NCBI RefSeq assembly: GCF_002906575.1
Contig: NZ_CP026310.1
Coordinates: 124,001 to 188,000, forward strand
From: Salinigranum rubrum
GTDB lineage: Archaea > Halobacteriota > Halobacteria > Halobacteriales > Haloferacaceae
DNA: 64,000 nt
Direction: 5' to 3'
Under the pieces are notes generated by a model, which did no database searches, had not been told where the DNA came from, and worked only from the letters and a program-made list of their open reading frames with translations. The number at the start of each line of letters is the position of its first letter. Position 1 is the stretch's first letter. This document shows, piece after piece, positions 33,951 to 42,386 of the stretch. The translations under genes were made by a program, and so were the position numbers.

Positions 33951-35669
33951 TTATGCCCTTCCGTCACCCGTCCGGGTCATCGAATGGACGTCCCAGTCGA
34001 AGGACATGACCCCCTGGTAACTCCAGCCGCCGACGTTCTCGTTGATTCCGATTCGGTAGGGGGGATTGGCGACGTAGACGCTGGGCATCCCCTCGACGAT
34101 CAGGCCCTGTGCTTCCGCGTACTTGTTGAGGCGCTCTTGGAGGTCGGTTGTTTGCCGGGCCTCCTCGAGGACGGCCGTAATCTCGTCGGTCGTGTACCAC
34201 GACTGTGAGATGTACGACCCGAACGACGACGGGTGGTACATGAGGTAGGTGTGGCTGTCCGGCGAGGGCATCTTCGCCGTGTGGAAGATGTTGGTCACGT
34301 GGGCGGTCGAATCCGCGTTCGTCGCCCGGTCGGTGAGCGTGGCCCACTGTTGTGGGTTGATTTCGAGTTCGATTCCCAGTTCGTTCAGGCCCGCCTGATT
34401 GAGCAGACCAATCTGTCGCTGGAGTTCGGTGCCGGCAACGACAACGTGCTCGAGGCCGATTTCGTTGATCTCATCAACCGTGTAATCGGACCTATCCAAG
34501 AACTCCTTCGCCCGGTCGAGGTCCTGAGACATCGGAGACAGGTCGTCGTTGTGGCCGGCCATCTCGCGGGGCACCGGCCCGGCCGCGACGGCGCCGCCAC
34601 CGATGATGCTCTGGACCGCGCTCTCGTAGTCGAACGCGTAGGCGATCGCTTTCCGAACGTTGATATCGTCTGTCGGTGCCTTCTGGCAGTTCAGGGGGAG
34701 GTGGAACAACTGGAGTTGCGGGACTTCGGGGACACGGATGTTGTCCATCGACGCCATCTCCTCGTAGGCCTGCGTTCCCATATACTGGTCGGTCATGTCA
34801 CCGTTGCCTTGACGCATCGTGTTGATGATCGTCGATTGCTCGGTGATGACCGTTGACCGGAATGTGTCGAAGCTGTTGTCCTCCCAGCCCTTCCAGTAGT
34901 CCTCGTACGCCGACGTCTCGATCGAGTTGCCCTGCTCCCAGCTCTCCAAGACGTACGCTCCGGAGCCGGCCGAGTTCTGTTGCAGGTAACTCTGTCCGTA
35001 GTCGCCATCTTGTTCGTTCTCCTGTACGACGGCGCTGTTGACGATGTAGAACTGTACGAACGTCGCCAGTGCCGGCCCGTATGCTTGCTTGAACCCGAAC
35101 TCGACGGTCTGTTCGTCACGGGCGACGACGTCATCGGGGTTGAGGTACGCGAGCCAGAACGACGAGTAGCCTGCTTCGAGGTTCAGCATCCGGCGCATCG
35201 AGTAGACGACGTCCTCTGCGGTCAGTGGCTGTCCGTCGGTGAACGTCACATCGTCACGGAGGGTGAACACCCACGTTTGACCGTCGTCCTCGGTGTCCCA
35301 GCTGTCTGCGATGTGGGCGACCGGTTGCAGCGAATCAGGATCGACGGTGATGAACTCGTCGTACAGGTTCTGTGCGGCGAGCCCCTGGGTGTAGTCGACC
35401 TGTGCGGCCGGGTCGAGGGTCCCGAACACCTGACCCGCGATGAAGTGGAAGTCGTTCCCACCGCTCGAACTGTCGTCGTCTTCGGAGTCACTCGAAGAGC
35501 CGTCACCCGACGAACCGTCCCCTGATGCGCCGTCCCCCGACGACCCATCTCCCGACGATCCACCCTGGCCCGATTCGTCGTTGCCAGAGCATCCTGCGAC
35601 GGAAATCGAGGCAGCACCAGCCCCCAGCAGCTTTAGGAACTTTCGACGGTCTTTGTCATATGATGGCAT
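33951..35669 (-). CDS. Peptide/opine ABC transporter substrate-binding lipoprotein (572 aa)
   Basis: Family 5 solute-binding protein. It has a twin-arginine signal (DRRKFLK, from residue 7) and a lipobox SVAGC. A low-complexity anchor linker of repeated SGDG units and an acidic SSSDSEDDDSSSGG stretch follow. The binding domain starts DFHFIAGQVFGTLDPAAQVD and includes WVFTLRDDVTFTDGQPLTAE and DVVYSMRRML, the classic family-5 signature. The ATG at 35669 is 25 nt after a strong TATA box, so the message should be leaderless. It heads the module B operon. A recognisable substrate signature is not visible. Confidence 0.92.
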   Translation of the reverse strand: MPSYDKDRRKFLKLLGAGAASISVAGCSGNDESGQGGSSGDGSSGDGASGDGSSGDGSSSDSEDDDSSSGGNDFHFIAGQVFGTLDPAAQVDYTQGLAAQNLYDEFITVDPDSLQPVAHIADSWDTEDDGQTWVFTLRDDVTFTDGQPLTAEDVVYSMRRMLNLEAGYSSFWLAYLNPDDVVARDEQTVEFGFKQAYGPALATFVQFYIVNSAVVQENEQDGDYGQSYLQQNSAGSGAYVLESWEQGNSIETSAYEDYWKGWEDNSFDTFRSTVITEQSTIINTMRQGNGDMTDQYMGTQAYEEMASMDNIRVPEVPQLQLFHLPLNCQKAPTDDINVRKAIAYAFDYESAVQSIIGGGAVAAGPVPREMAGHNDDLSPMSQDLDRAKEFLDRSDYTVDEINEIGLEHVVVAGTELQRQIGLLNQAGLNELGIELEINPQQWATLTDRATNADSTAHVTNIFHTAKMPSPDSHTYLMYHPSSFGSYISQSWYTTDEITAVLEEARQTTDLQERLNKYAEAQGLIVEGMPSVYVANPPYRIGINENVGGWSYQGVMSFDWDVHSMTRTGDGRA

Positions 35670-35811
35670 TGGACAAGTATGTTAAGTACAGATATATAAA
35701 TATTTCGTCGATGACTTAATTTCGTGCGTGAGATAAGACGAATTATTGTCTTACTCGATAAAATGCGAACGAAATGTTCGGACCATGTAACGATTTGAAC
35801 ACAATAACGAA
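35670..35811 (-). promoter_or_regulatory. Promoter region of the module B operon with two hairpins
   Basis: The TATA box is ATTTATATAT on the minus strand (about 35691-35700), 22-31 nt before the dppA ATG. Upstream are two inverted repeats: TAAGAC(8 nt)GTCTTA at 35734-35753, extended by GAG/CTC after a one-base bulge, and CGAAC-GAAAT-GTTCG at 35766-35780. They could be operators for the importer operon or a terminator for the gene that ends at 35812. Confidence 0.55.
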
Positions 35812-36288
35812 TCAGCGATTAAATACATCTGTATCTTCGATTGTGAATCTATACGTTCTATTCTCATCAATTGTTGTAGTTTCGATCAAAATATGAGAAC
35901 AATTATTCACTGCTTCGGTTATTTCTGAGTCTCTCGTTGGGTCGTAGAAGACGGGGAGGAAGACAGCGCGTCGGAACGACGCCGCCTGCAAGACCACGAC
36001 GTAGAAAGTCAGGTCGTCGGTCGGCGCGTGGTACACCTCAAACTCGTCGAACGACGCTTCCGTCTCCCCGACGAGGTCCTCAAGCGCCTCCAACTCGGAG
36101 GAAGGTACCACGAGTCGGAACCCGGGGCTATCGTCACTCACGGTCCCGGCTGTCACGTCCCCCGGATGGAGTACCACGGTATTCCAGCCCGACGATTCAT
36201 ACTCCTCTCGTAATTGCGCTATCTCGTCTGTAATCTCATTCCAGTGGAGGAGGGCTTTGTTCATCCGGTTGATCTTGTCACGGCTCAT
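35812..36288 (-). CDS. Hypothetical acidic protein (158 aa)
   Basis: I do not recognise a named function; it looks like a haloarchaeal protein of unknown function. The N-terminus MSRDKINRMNKALLHWNEIT and a helix with IAQLREEYESSGW are followed by alternating strands (WNTVVLHPGDVTAG, SPGFRLVVPSSELEALEDLV, LTFYVVVLQAASFRRAVFLP). There is no signal peptide or transmembrane helix. ATG 36288 is preferred over a TTG at 36300. The base composition is more AT-rich at the 3' end than its neighbours. It is followed by the dppA promoter and is not obviously part of module B. Confidence 0.65.
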   Translation of the reverse strand: MSRDKINRMNKALLHWNEITDEIAQLREEYESSGWNTVVLHPGDVTAGTVSDDSPGFRLVVPSSELEALEDLVGETEASFDEFEVYHAPTDDLTFYVVVLQAASFRRAVFLPVFYDPTRDSEITEAVNNCSHILIETTTIDENRTYRFTIEDTDVFNR

Positions 36289-36392
36289 CGTCTCTTCCAA
36301 CGAGCAAGGGGCTACAAAACAATTATTGCGGTAGGACGGGTCGCGTTAAGTTGAGAAGTCAGAGTGGGGTGAGTGTGATTTCTACTAGTCCA

Positions 36393-36600
36393 TGGCGGAA
36401 ATCACACGCCTCAGCGGACGTATTGACTGGACCGACTTGAGGTTCACAAAGCGACAGCGGGCACCACCGCAGCTAATGAAGCTCGCATTGCGGCGAGCGC
36501 GATGAACAACGCGAGATTTCGGTAGCGAATGTCTCCGTTCACGGAGTACGGTTCGATGTTGGAAGATGTAAGCGCGGGAGTACGCAAATGGGAAGTCGGC
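36393..36600 (+). mobile_element. Transposase N-terminal remnant
   Basis: The plus-strand frame MAEITRLSGRIDWTDLRFTK, then RQRAPPQLMKLAL, resembles the first 35 residues of a common haloarchaeal DDE transposase (an MKLxIxxHLAGLSLSNTV-type N-terminus). It breaks at RRAR-stop; a further frame gives SMLEDVSAGV, where LSNTVxxLExLGV is expected. Only about 70 residues are traceable. I cannot name the IS with certainty. Confidence 0.45.
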
Positions 36601-36978
36601 AGGAGATTTTATATTGTAGTAATGACCGCCGACGCCGAGACGGACACCGACTGGCAGCGGACATGGAACGATCTCTGGAAAATACTCGGTGCAAGTGGAC
36701 GTTTCATCTCCTCCGAGTGCTTTCAATAGAACCGTGCGGATTCGACGAGATGGAACGGTAGAATCCACAATCTCGTCGGTGTCAGCGCTCTCTGGGTTGA
36801 TTCTGTACTCATAGTTGAGGGTAAGAGCAGTCACTAGGAGTGGAGGATAGGAGTCGAATCGAAGATGCAGCAGATCGACTCTACCTCTCACTCAGTCCCT
36901 TACGGGATGATAAATCTCGACTATCGAACGCTAGTCCCGAGGTACGGTCCACAAAGATAGAACAACGGCCACCAAGGG
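36601..36978. other. Intergenic, unassigned frames
   Basis: Overlapping plus and minus frames here (including a 168-codon minus frame through 36385-36891) show no family signal and low acidity, so I do not call a gene. The stretch probably includes the decayed rest of the transposase. Confidence 0.35.
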
Positions 36979-37341
36979 TCACTGGAGCCGAACAGTACCC
37001 CCGTCGCGCTTGAGAATATGCTGGTCGACCAAGCTATCAATAGCATCGTCGACTGCGTGCTTCTGGTCGTCCGAGAGCATTCTCACACTCGAGAGGACGC
37101 GCTCTCGGATTGTCTCGACATCATCTATCCCAACATCAATTGCCCCCAGAACAGTATACTCGACTTCGAACTCCGTCGCTTCCTCGACGGTTGCTTGCGA
37201 ATGTACCGGTGTCTCGCCGGTGAGCACGTTCACTGGGGTTTCCGTCTCGTCGGTGAACAGGACGTCTTCGAAGGTGTGTGTCCCGAGGATCGCCTCGGGA
37301 TCCAACTCGCAGTCGTGAAACGGGTCGTCACCTGAGGTCAT
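36979..37341 (-). CDS. Hypothetical acidic protein (120 aa)
   Basis: Strongly acidic, as haloarchaeal cytoplasmic proteins are (MTSGDDPFHDCELDPEAILG; FTDETETPVNVLTGETPVHS). The C-terminal 50 residues (IDDVETIRERVLSSVRMLSD, then KHAVDDAIDSLVDQHILKRD and GGTVRLQ) look like a winged-helix tail, so a DNA-binding or partner role is possible. There are no cysteine clusters or membrane segments. AATTTAAT-like sequence lies about 60 nt upstream. The family is not recognised. Confidence 0.55.
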   Translation of the reverse strand: MTSGDDPFHDCELDPEAILGTHTFEDVLFTDETETPVNVLTGETPVHSQATVEEATEFEVEYTVLGAIDVGIDDVETIRERVLSSVRMLSDDQKHAVDDAIDSLVDQHILKRDGGTVRLQ

Positions 37342-37472
37342 CGAATCACGAGCCTACGGCGGGACTCACCCATTCCAGCCCACGAAGAACAGCAGCTGTA
37401 TCGAATTAAATCCGATACCGAACCCTAGATTCGGGACGGTTTGAATCGGGAATCCTGTTCCTGCTCTTTAAT

Positions 37473-39842
37473 TCACGTGTCGGAGAAGTGGTCGGGCTCG
37501 ATCCGTGACAATCGCATTGCGTTCCCGGTGACGCCGAGGCTCATCCCCATGTCGCCGACCACGACCGCCAGCGCGACGCTTACGAGTCCCAGCGGCACGC
37601 CCAGCGCGAGCAGTGCCTTCACGCCGAGGCTCGTCCAGATGTTTTGCCGGATCACGCCGTTGGCCGTGTGCGACAGTTCGTACAGGTAGGGGAGCTTCCC
37701 GACGTCGTCACCCATCAGTGCGATGTCCGCAGTCTCGAGCGCGGTGTCGGTGCCGGCCGCGCCCATCGCGATGCCGACTTCCGCGGTGGCGAGCGCGGGC
37801 GCGTCGTTGATCCCGTCACCGACCATCGCCACCTCGCCGTACTCCGCCTGCAGTTCCTCGACTGCATCGACCTTCTCGTCGGGCAGGAGCTCGGCGCGGT
37901 ATTCGTCGACACCGACCTGCTCGGCGATGGCGCGGGCGGTCCCCTCGTTGTCGCCGGTCAGCATCACGACGCGCTCGACGCCCAACTCGTGCAGGCGCTG
38001 GACGGCCCGCTTCGAGGCCGGGCGCACCTCGTCGGCGATGGCGATGGCTCCCAGCAACTCGGTCTCCGTTCCGACGAGAACGACCGTCTTGCCCTCCCGC
38101 TCTAGTGCGGCGAGCGCGTCATCGGCGAACGCTCCGTCGTCGGACTCGGCCGTATCTTCTGCCACGACGCCTCCGTCTGTCTCGCGGCGCGTTCGCGAGA
38201 GGTCGAAGCCCAGCTCCTCGAAGAGTGCGGGCTTGCCCGCGTAGTACGTCTCGCCGTCGATCTCCCCGCGGATGCCCTTGCCCGTCAGGCTCTCGAAGCC
38301 CGATAAGTCGGGCAGATCGCCCACGCCCGCCTCGTCGGCCCGGGCGAGAATCGCCGCGGCGATTGGATGCTCGCTGCGCCGCTCCAGTCCGGCGGCGTGC
38401 TGGAGCAGTGTCGCCTCGTCGGTGTCACCGAGCGGGACGACGTCGGTGACGGCGAGCTCGCCCTTCGTGAGCGTCCCCGTCTTGTCGACGGCGACGGCAT
38501 CGACCTCGCCCATCGCCTCCAGATAGTTGCCACCCTTGATCAGGACGCCGTTCTTCGCGGCGCTGGTGATGCCTGATACCACTGAGACGGGCGTCGAGAT
38601 GACGAACGCGCACGGGCAGGCGATCACCAGCAAGGTGAGCCCACGGATGAACCACGTCTGCCAGTCACCGGCGAAGCTGATCCCGTACCCGGCCACGTTC
38701 ATCGACACCGGGTCGGCGATTACCAGCGGCGGAATGGCGGCGGTTAGAATCGCCAGTACAACCACGAGCGGCGTATAGTAGCCCGAGAATCGATCGACGA
38801 ACTGCTCGGTCTCGGTCTTGTTTGCCTGTGCGCCCTGTACCATCTCGATGATGCGCGAGAGCGTCGAGTCGCCCGCCGTCGAGGTAACCTCAACTTCGAG
38901 GTAGCCCTCCTCGTTGATTGCACCAGCGTACACCTCGTCACCTGCGGTCTTGTCGACGGGGACACTTTCGCCGGTGATTGGCGACTGGTCGACTGCACTC
39001 TCGCCCTCAACGACCGTCCCGTCGAGTGGGATCTTGTCGCCGGGTCGGACGACCACGGTCTCGCCCACCGCCACCTCGTCGGCGGGCACCGTCACTTCCT
39101 CGCCGTCTCGCTTGACGGTGGCCTCGTCGGGCGACAGCTCCATCAGCTCGCGCAGGGAGTCCCGCGCCCTGTCCATCGCGTAGTCTTCGAGCAGCTCGGC
39201 GATGCTGAACAGGACGGCCAACGTCGCGGCCTCGACGAAGTAGCCGATGCCGGTCGCGGCGATGATCGCCGTCCCCATCAGCAGATCGATGTCCAGACTC
39301 CGGTTCTTCGCGGAGTAGTAGCCGCCGCGGACGACGGGAATCCCGCTGGCCGCGACCGCACCGAGGAACAGCACGTCAGCGACGTGGAGCGGATAGTCAA
39401 GGACGCTCGCTACCGCAACGTTCTGGGCAGTAAGGAGAAACTCGAAGAGGAGTCCAAGGGTGACGAACGCCGCGCCGATCCACGTCTTCTTCGCCCGAGG
39501 GCCGGTCCAGACCTCCGACGGCGGTGCGATGTCGACGCCGTCATCCGCCTCGGTTCGCTCATCGCCCTCAGAGTCAGAGCCCCCGACGACCTCATAGCCG
39601 GCGCCTTCAATCGCTTTGATAACGTCGGCTTCGCTAGTGCGCTCAGGGTCGTACGTGACGGTGGCCGTGCCGGTGGTCGGCTGGAGCGTCGCGTCGACGA
39701 CGCCGTCGACGCGTTGCAGGCTCTTGTCGACCTTCTGGGCGCAAGAGGGACAGTCCATCTCGGGGACGGTAAGGCGGGCGGTCAGCTCCCGTCGCTGACC
39801 GCCCCCGCTCGCCTGTCCCGCTACATCCGGATTCTCTGTCAT
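37473..39842 (-). CDS. P1B-type heavy-metal ATPase, Zn/Cd subgroup (789 aa)
   Basis: Exports divalent metal across the membrane using ATP. The N-terminal HMA domain has the metal site MDCPSCAQ (Cys31, Cys34). ITGESVPVDK is the actuator motif, ACPCAFVIS (Cys-Pro-Cys near residue 410) is the transport site, DKTGTLTKGE (near 450) holds the phosphorylated Asp, RRSEHPIAAAI gives the HP motif, and GDGINDAPALA is the hinge. In the last helices, KALLALGVPLG and DMGMSLGVTGNAMRL carry the Lys and Asp that mark the Zn/Cd/Pb (P1B-2) group rather than copper pumps. MTENPDVAG is preferred to the frame from 39893. The regulator gene lies 60 nt upstream on the same strand. Confidence 0.93.
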   Translation of the reverse strand: MTENPDVAGQASGGGQRRELTARLTVPEMDCPSCAQKVDKSLQRVDGVVDATLQPTTGTATVTYDPERTSEADVIKAIEGAGYEVVGGSDSEGDERTEADDGVDIAPPSEVWTGPRAKKTWIGAAFVTLGLLFEFLLTAQNVAVASVLDYPLHVADVLFLGAVAASGIPVVRGGYYSAKNRSLDIDLLMGTAIIAATGIGYFVEAATLAVLFSIAELLEDYAMDRARDSLRELMELSPDEATVKRDGEEVTVPADEVAVGETVVVRPGDKIPLDGTVVEGESAVDQSPITGESVPVDKTAGDEVYAGAINEEGYLEVEVTSTAGDSTLSRIIEMVQGAQANKTETEQFVDRFSGYYTPLVVVLAILTAAIPPLVIADPVSMNVAGYGISFAGDWQTWFIRGLTLLVIACPCAFVISTPVSVVSGITSAAKNGVLIKGGNYLEAMGEVDAVAVDKTGTLTKGELAVTDVVPLGDTDEATLLQHAAGLERRSEHPIAAAILARADEAGVGDLPDLSGFESLTGKGIRGEIDGETYYAGKPALFEELGFDLSRTRRETDGGVVAEDTAESDDGAFADDALAALEREGKTVVLVGTETELLGAIAIADEVRPASKRAVQRLHELGVERVVMLTGDNEGTARAIAEQVGVDEYRAELLPDEKVDAVEELQAEYGEVAMVGDGINDAPALATAEVGIAMGAAGTDTALETADIALMGDDVGKLPYLYELSHTANGVIRQNIWTSLGVKALLALGVPLGLVSVALAVVVGDMGMSLGVTGNAMRLSRIEPDHFSDT

Positions 39843-39902
39843 CACTCTACGGTAGGAGCGGGAGTTCGATATGCCTTTGTTGGAATATTCCAACTCCGCG
39901 TG

Positions 39903-40652
39903 TCAGCGCGATATTAGCCGTTCTTCCGTGACCCGCTCGCCGGCAACGTGTTGCTTCGCTAAATGTTCCTCCGCCCGACGGAGTCGGTAAGTAAGTGTTG
40001 ACCGCGGCACGCCGAGATGCTCAGCCAGCTCACCGACGTCAACCTCTCGGGGCGACTCGTAATAACCGTGTTCGACGGCAGCCTGGAGTGCGGCCTCTTG
40101 AGCTGGAGGCAATCCACTCGGTGTCCCGTCGCTTCCCCCGGCTGATGTGGTTGTATTCGCGGTGCGGAGCATCTCCATCTGAGCGCATTCTCCGACGGCG
40201 ACCTCGAGGGCGTGAAAGAACGCAGCTACGTCGCCTTCGCCGGCGTGGATGAGCCGCCACGTGTAGTGGCGTCCCTCGTGACGCGTCTCGAACAGCACGC
40301 CGTCGCCGAAGTGGTCGCGAGCGATGTGGGGGACTGAGGCGCAAGTGGGGGTGCGCTCCCAGTCGGAGTAGAGGATGAGTGTGTCGTCCGCCCGATCCAG
40401 AATACGAGTGGTCTGCGTTGCGCCGCAGTCCTCGGTCGCGAGACAGTCAGCGTAGTAGTCGGCGCTGAGAAAGGCGTCCTCAACGGCGTCGAGCGCTTCT
40501 GGAGTTCCGGTGGCGTGGTCGACCCGCCAGAGGCGGTCGGCAGTGGCGTGCAGCGAGAGCGAGCGGACACGGGCGTCGGGGTGGTCGGCGAGGGCGTCCG
40601 CCACCCTGTTGCAGCCTGGCTCGTACTCAAGGGCGAAGACGAGTTCGCGCAT
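39903..40652 (-). CDS. Bacterio-opsin-activator-type HTH regulator, likely metal-responsive (249 aa)
   Basis: The C-terminal HTH_10 domain is at about residues 200-240 (REVDVGELAEHLGVPRSTLT, then YRLRRAEEHLAKQHV), preceded by the diagnostic LPPAQEAALQAAVEHGYYES. The N-terminal sensor region has Cys14, Cys70, Cys76 (DCLATEDCGATQ) and Cys104 near His109, which could form a metal site. It is followed directly by the Zn/Cd ATPase gene in the same direction, so it probably controls that pump (inference). Length and domain order match haloarchaeal metal-linked HTH_10 regulators. Confidence 0.85.
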   Translation of the reverse strand: MRELVFALEYEPGCNRVADALADHPDARVRSLSLHATADRLWRVDHATGTPEALDAVEDAFLSADYYADCLATEDCGATQTTRILDRADDTLILYSDWERTPTCASVPHIARDHFGDGVLFETRHEGRHYTWRLIHAGEGDVAAFFHALEVAVGECAQMEMLRTANTTTSAGGSDGTPSGLPPAQEAALQAAVEHGYYESPREVDVGELAEHLGVPRSTLTYRLRRAEEHLAKQHVAGERVTEERLISR

Positions 40653-40751
40653 ACCCTCGCGTACGGCCTGCTACGACATAACCCATGGCCCGGGGCGTTA
40701 TTCTACTGGTGGGGATCAGATCACGTCATCCGGGTCGTGTACTTCCTGCAT

Positions 40752-41000
40752 TCACCGGGCTTCGGCCGCGTATTGTTTTTGGAGGTCGGGGTCATCGACC
40801 ATGCCGAGATTGTCGGGTTTAGCATCAACTTCTGCGGTCGTATCTCGGACATCAGTGAAGGACGTGAGTGCCCGTTCCTTCCGATAGTACTGTTCCCCAT
40901 CGGGCGTCGCGTACGTGAGGATGATCAGGTTCTGTTCGTCATCGGAGTACGTTCGTTCGACGAGCCAGACACGAACGTCGTCTTTTGAATGATTTGACAT
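40752..41000 (-). CDS. Hypothetical protein (82 aa)
   Basis: Small, charged protein starting MSNHSKDDVRVWLVERTYSD and containing LIILTYATPDGEQYYRKERA, a beta-strand-rich pattern that I believe is conserved among haloarchaeal small unknowns. No membrane segment, cysteines or catalytic motif are visible. ATG 41000 is preferred over the frame from 41024 because of the conserved-looking N-terminus. It lies between the metal-resistance pair and the broken DUF6735 gene, without clear coupling. Confidence 0.6.
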   Translation of the reverse strand: MSNHSKDDVRVWLVERTYSDDEQNLIILTYATPDGEQYYRKERALTSFTDVRDTTAEVDAKPDNLGMVDDPDLQKQYAAEAR

Positions 41001-41037
41001 ACTTGTGCGTTTCCCGCTATCCACTAAGAAATGGGTG

Positions 41038-41476
41038 TTAGGGCTCGCTGCGGCTCGACTTCTCGAAGGGTGATTTTCCGGTCGGAATGAGCAGCTCCTT
41101 TCGGTCTCCGACCCGCTCAGCGAGCTTCCGTTTCAGGTACTGTCTTGCTGTCGATGGCGTGAAGACGCCGTTGTCGATCATATCGCCGACGACGTCTTTG
41201 AGGGCCGCGAACTGTCCCTGCAGGTGGCCGTCGCCGACCGGCTCGCCCTGTTCAACCGTCTCCGAGTCGTACTGCAGCCCGAACCACAGTGTCCGGTACG
41301 CGGTCACCTCGAACGTGGTCGATATTCACCCACTTGGAGTCGGTGTCTTCGCCACCGAACGGCGACTCCGCCGAGATTCGGTGCTTGAGATTCAGGTTCG
41401 CTGCGCCCCAGTGGCTGTAGTGGAGCGTGTACTGTCCGTCTGTACGTTCATACGCAACGAGTGCGCGGTGTCCCAT
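41038..41476 (-). pseudogene. DUF6735-type gene, internal deletion and frameshift
   Basis: The N-terminal frame MGHRALVAYERTDGQYTLHY, then SHWGAANLNLKHRI, is the usual start of this haloarchaeal family. It changes frame near 41310 and resumes as FEVTAYRTLWFGLQYDSETV and a normal C-terminus (GVFTPSTARQYLKRKLAERV). About 40-50 residues expected in between are missing, so this is true gene decay rather than a one-base error. The function of the family is not known to me. Confidence 0.65.
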
Positions 41477-41631
41477 CGAGCAATCACCTCGCAGGGCGAC
41501 CGCGACTGGATCGCCCCGCATCCCTCCCGGGGACGAACAACGCTACCAGTAGCTGCGACCGAGGCTTCTTTATTCGGGATGAGTAATGAAATCGGGGTGG
41601 TTAAATCGGTAAGTGGAATCACCTACTTAAT

Positions 41632-42237
41632 CTACAAAGCTAAGGAAGCTGTAGTAAGAATAACTGTCCAAAAGGCAATGGAGACTGTCATCCACAGCAA
41701 AGCCTTCCGTCTCTTCGCACCCATTGTAAGAACCAGAAACGCGGCAATGTGGACCCCGACCAGGAAGGGTGCGCCGACAGCGAACCCTGGAAGCCCATAT
41801 TTTTTGAAGAACTTATAAGATCGTTTTCTCGACTTGGCTGGGTTTTCGCCAATGTATTCCCTCGCTTGCAGCCAATTTTTGATACGGGTGAAAAATATAA
41901 TCACGAGGTATACTGGTATAATATTCCCCAAAAATCCGAATATGGCTACTCCAAGTGGATTCATTCCCAGTGCGATTCCGATTGGAATCACTGCCCACAG
42001 TTCCAACGCAGGAGTCGCCGCGAAAATGAATACAAGCACGTATTGGACAAGCGGACTGGTGTTTCGAAGACTCTCTTCGATAGATAGGTCACCAATGAGG
42101 AGGGGGTTTACTCCTAGTGAAAACGTTGGGTCTAGGCCTGTGAGATGAATCGCTAATAGAACCCCTCCACCAACGATTGAGAAACAACTTCTCGGGCGAC
42201 TACGTCCTAATAAGCGAGATACTAATTTCTCCTTCAC
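41632..42237 (-). CDS. Small-multidrug-export-type membrane protein, COG2426 (201 aa)
   Basis: Integral membrane protein with about five hydrophobic segments. The stretch TPALELWAVIPIGIALGMNP followed by LGVAIFGFLGNIIPVYLVII is the core of the PF06695 family. The positively charged loop RIKNWLQAREYIGENPAKSR and the Gly/Pro-rich YGLPGFAVGAPFLVGVHIAA segment are also typical. The transported compound is not established for the family. The gene is AT-richer than the catabolic modules. It is divergent from the TrmB regulator gene, which may control it. Confidence 0.78.
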   Translation of the reverse strand: MKEKLVSRLLGRSRPRSCFSIVGGGVLLAIHLTGLDPTFSLGVNPLLIGDLSIEESLRNTSPLVQYVLVFIFAATPALELWAVIPIGIALGMNPLGVAIFGFLGNIIPVYLVIIFFTRIKNWLQAREYIGENPAKSRKRSYKFFKKYGLPGFAVGAPFLVGVHIAAFLVLTMGAKRRKALLWMTVSIAFWTVILTTASLAL

Positions 42238-42386
42238 ACATTGATGTGCCGTTGGTAGTGTATACCCTTTCTCGAATAATCCGAAACATTATATCTGTTT
42301 ATTTACTAATATAGGGTGGTAAGAAGCTCGCCATGTAGTGATCTGATGACATTAATCCATTTACTCGTGGGTCCCAGAGACAGGGT

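Noticed and set aside
23139-35669. Module B as a plain dipeptide-use operon
   Set aside because: A Dpp importer and an M29-type protein alone would suit this, but DUF917, DUF1177, AroM, a nitroreductase and a racemase are not needed for peptide use.
36385-36891. 168-codon minus-strand frame as a gene
   Set aside because: Not acidic, no family signal, no promoter at a suitable distance, and it overlaps a plus-strand transposase remnant.
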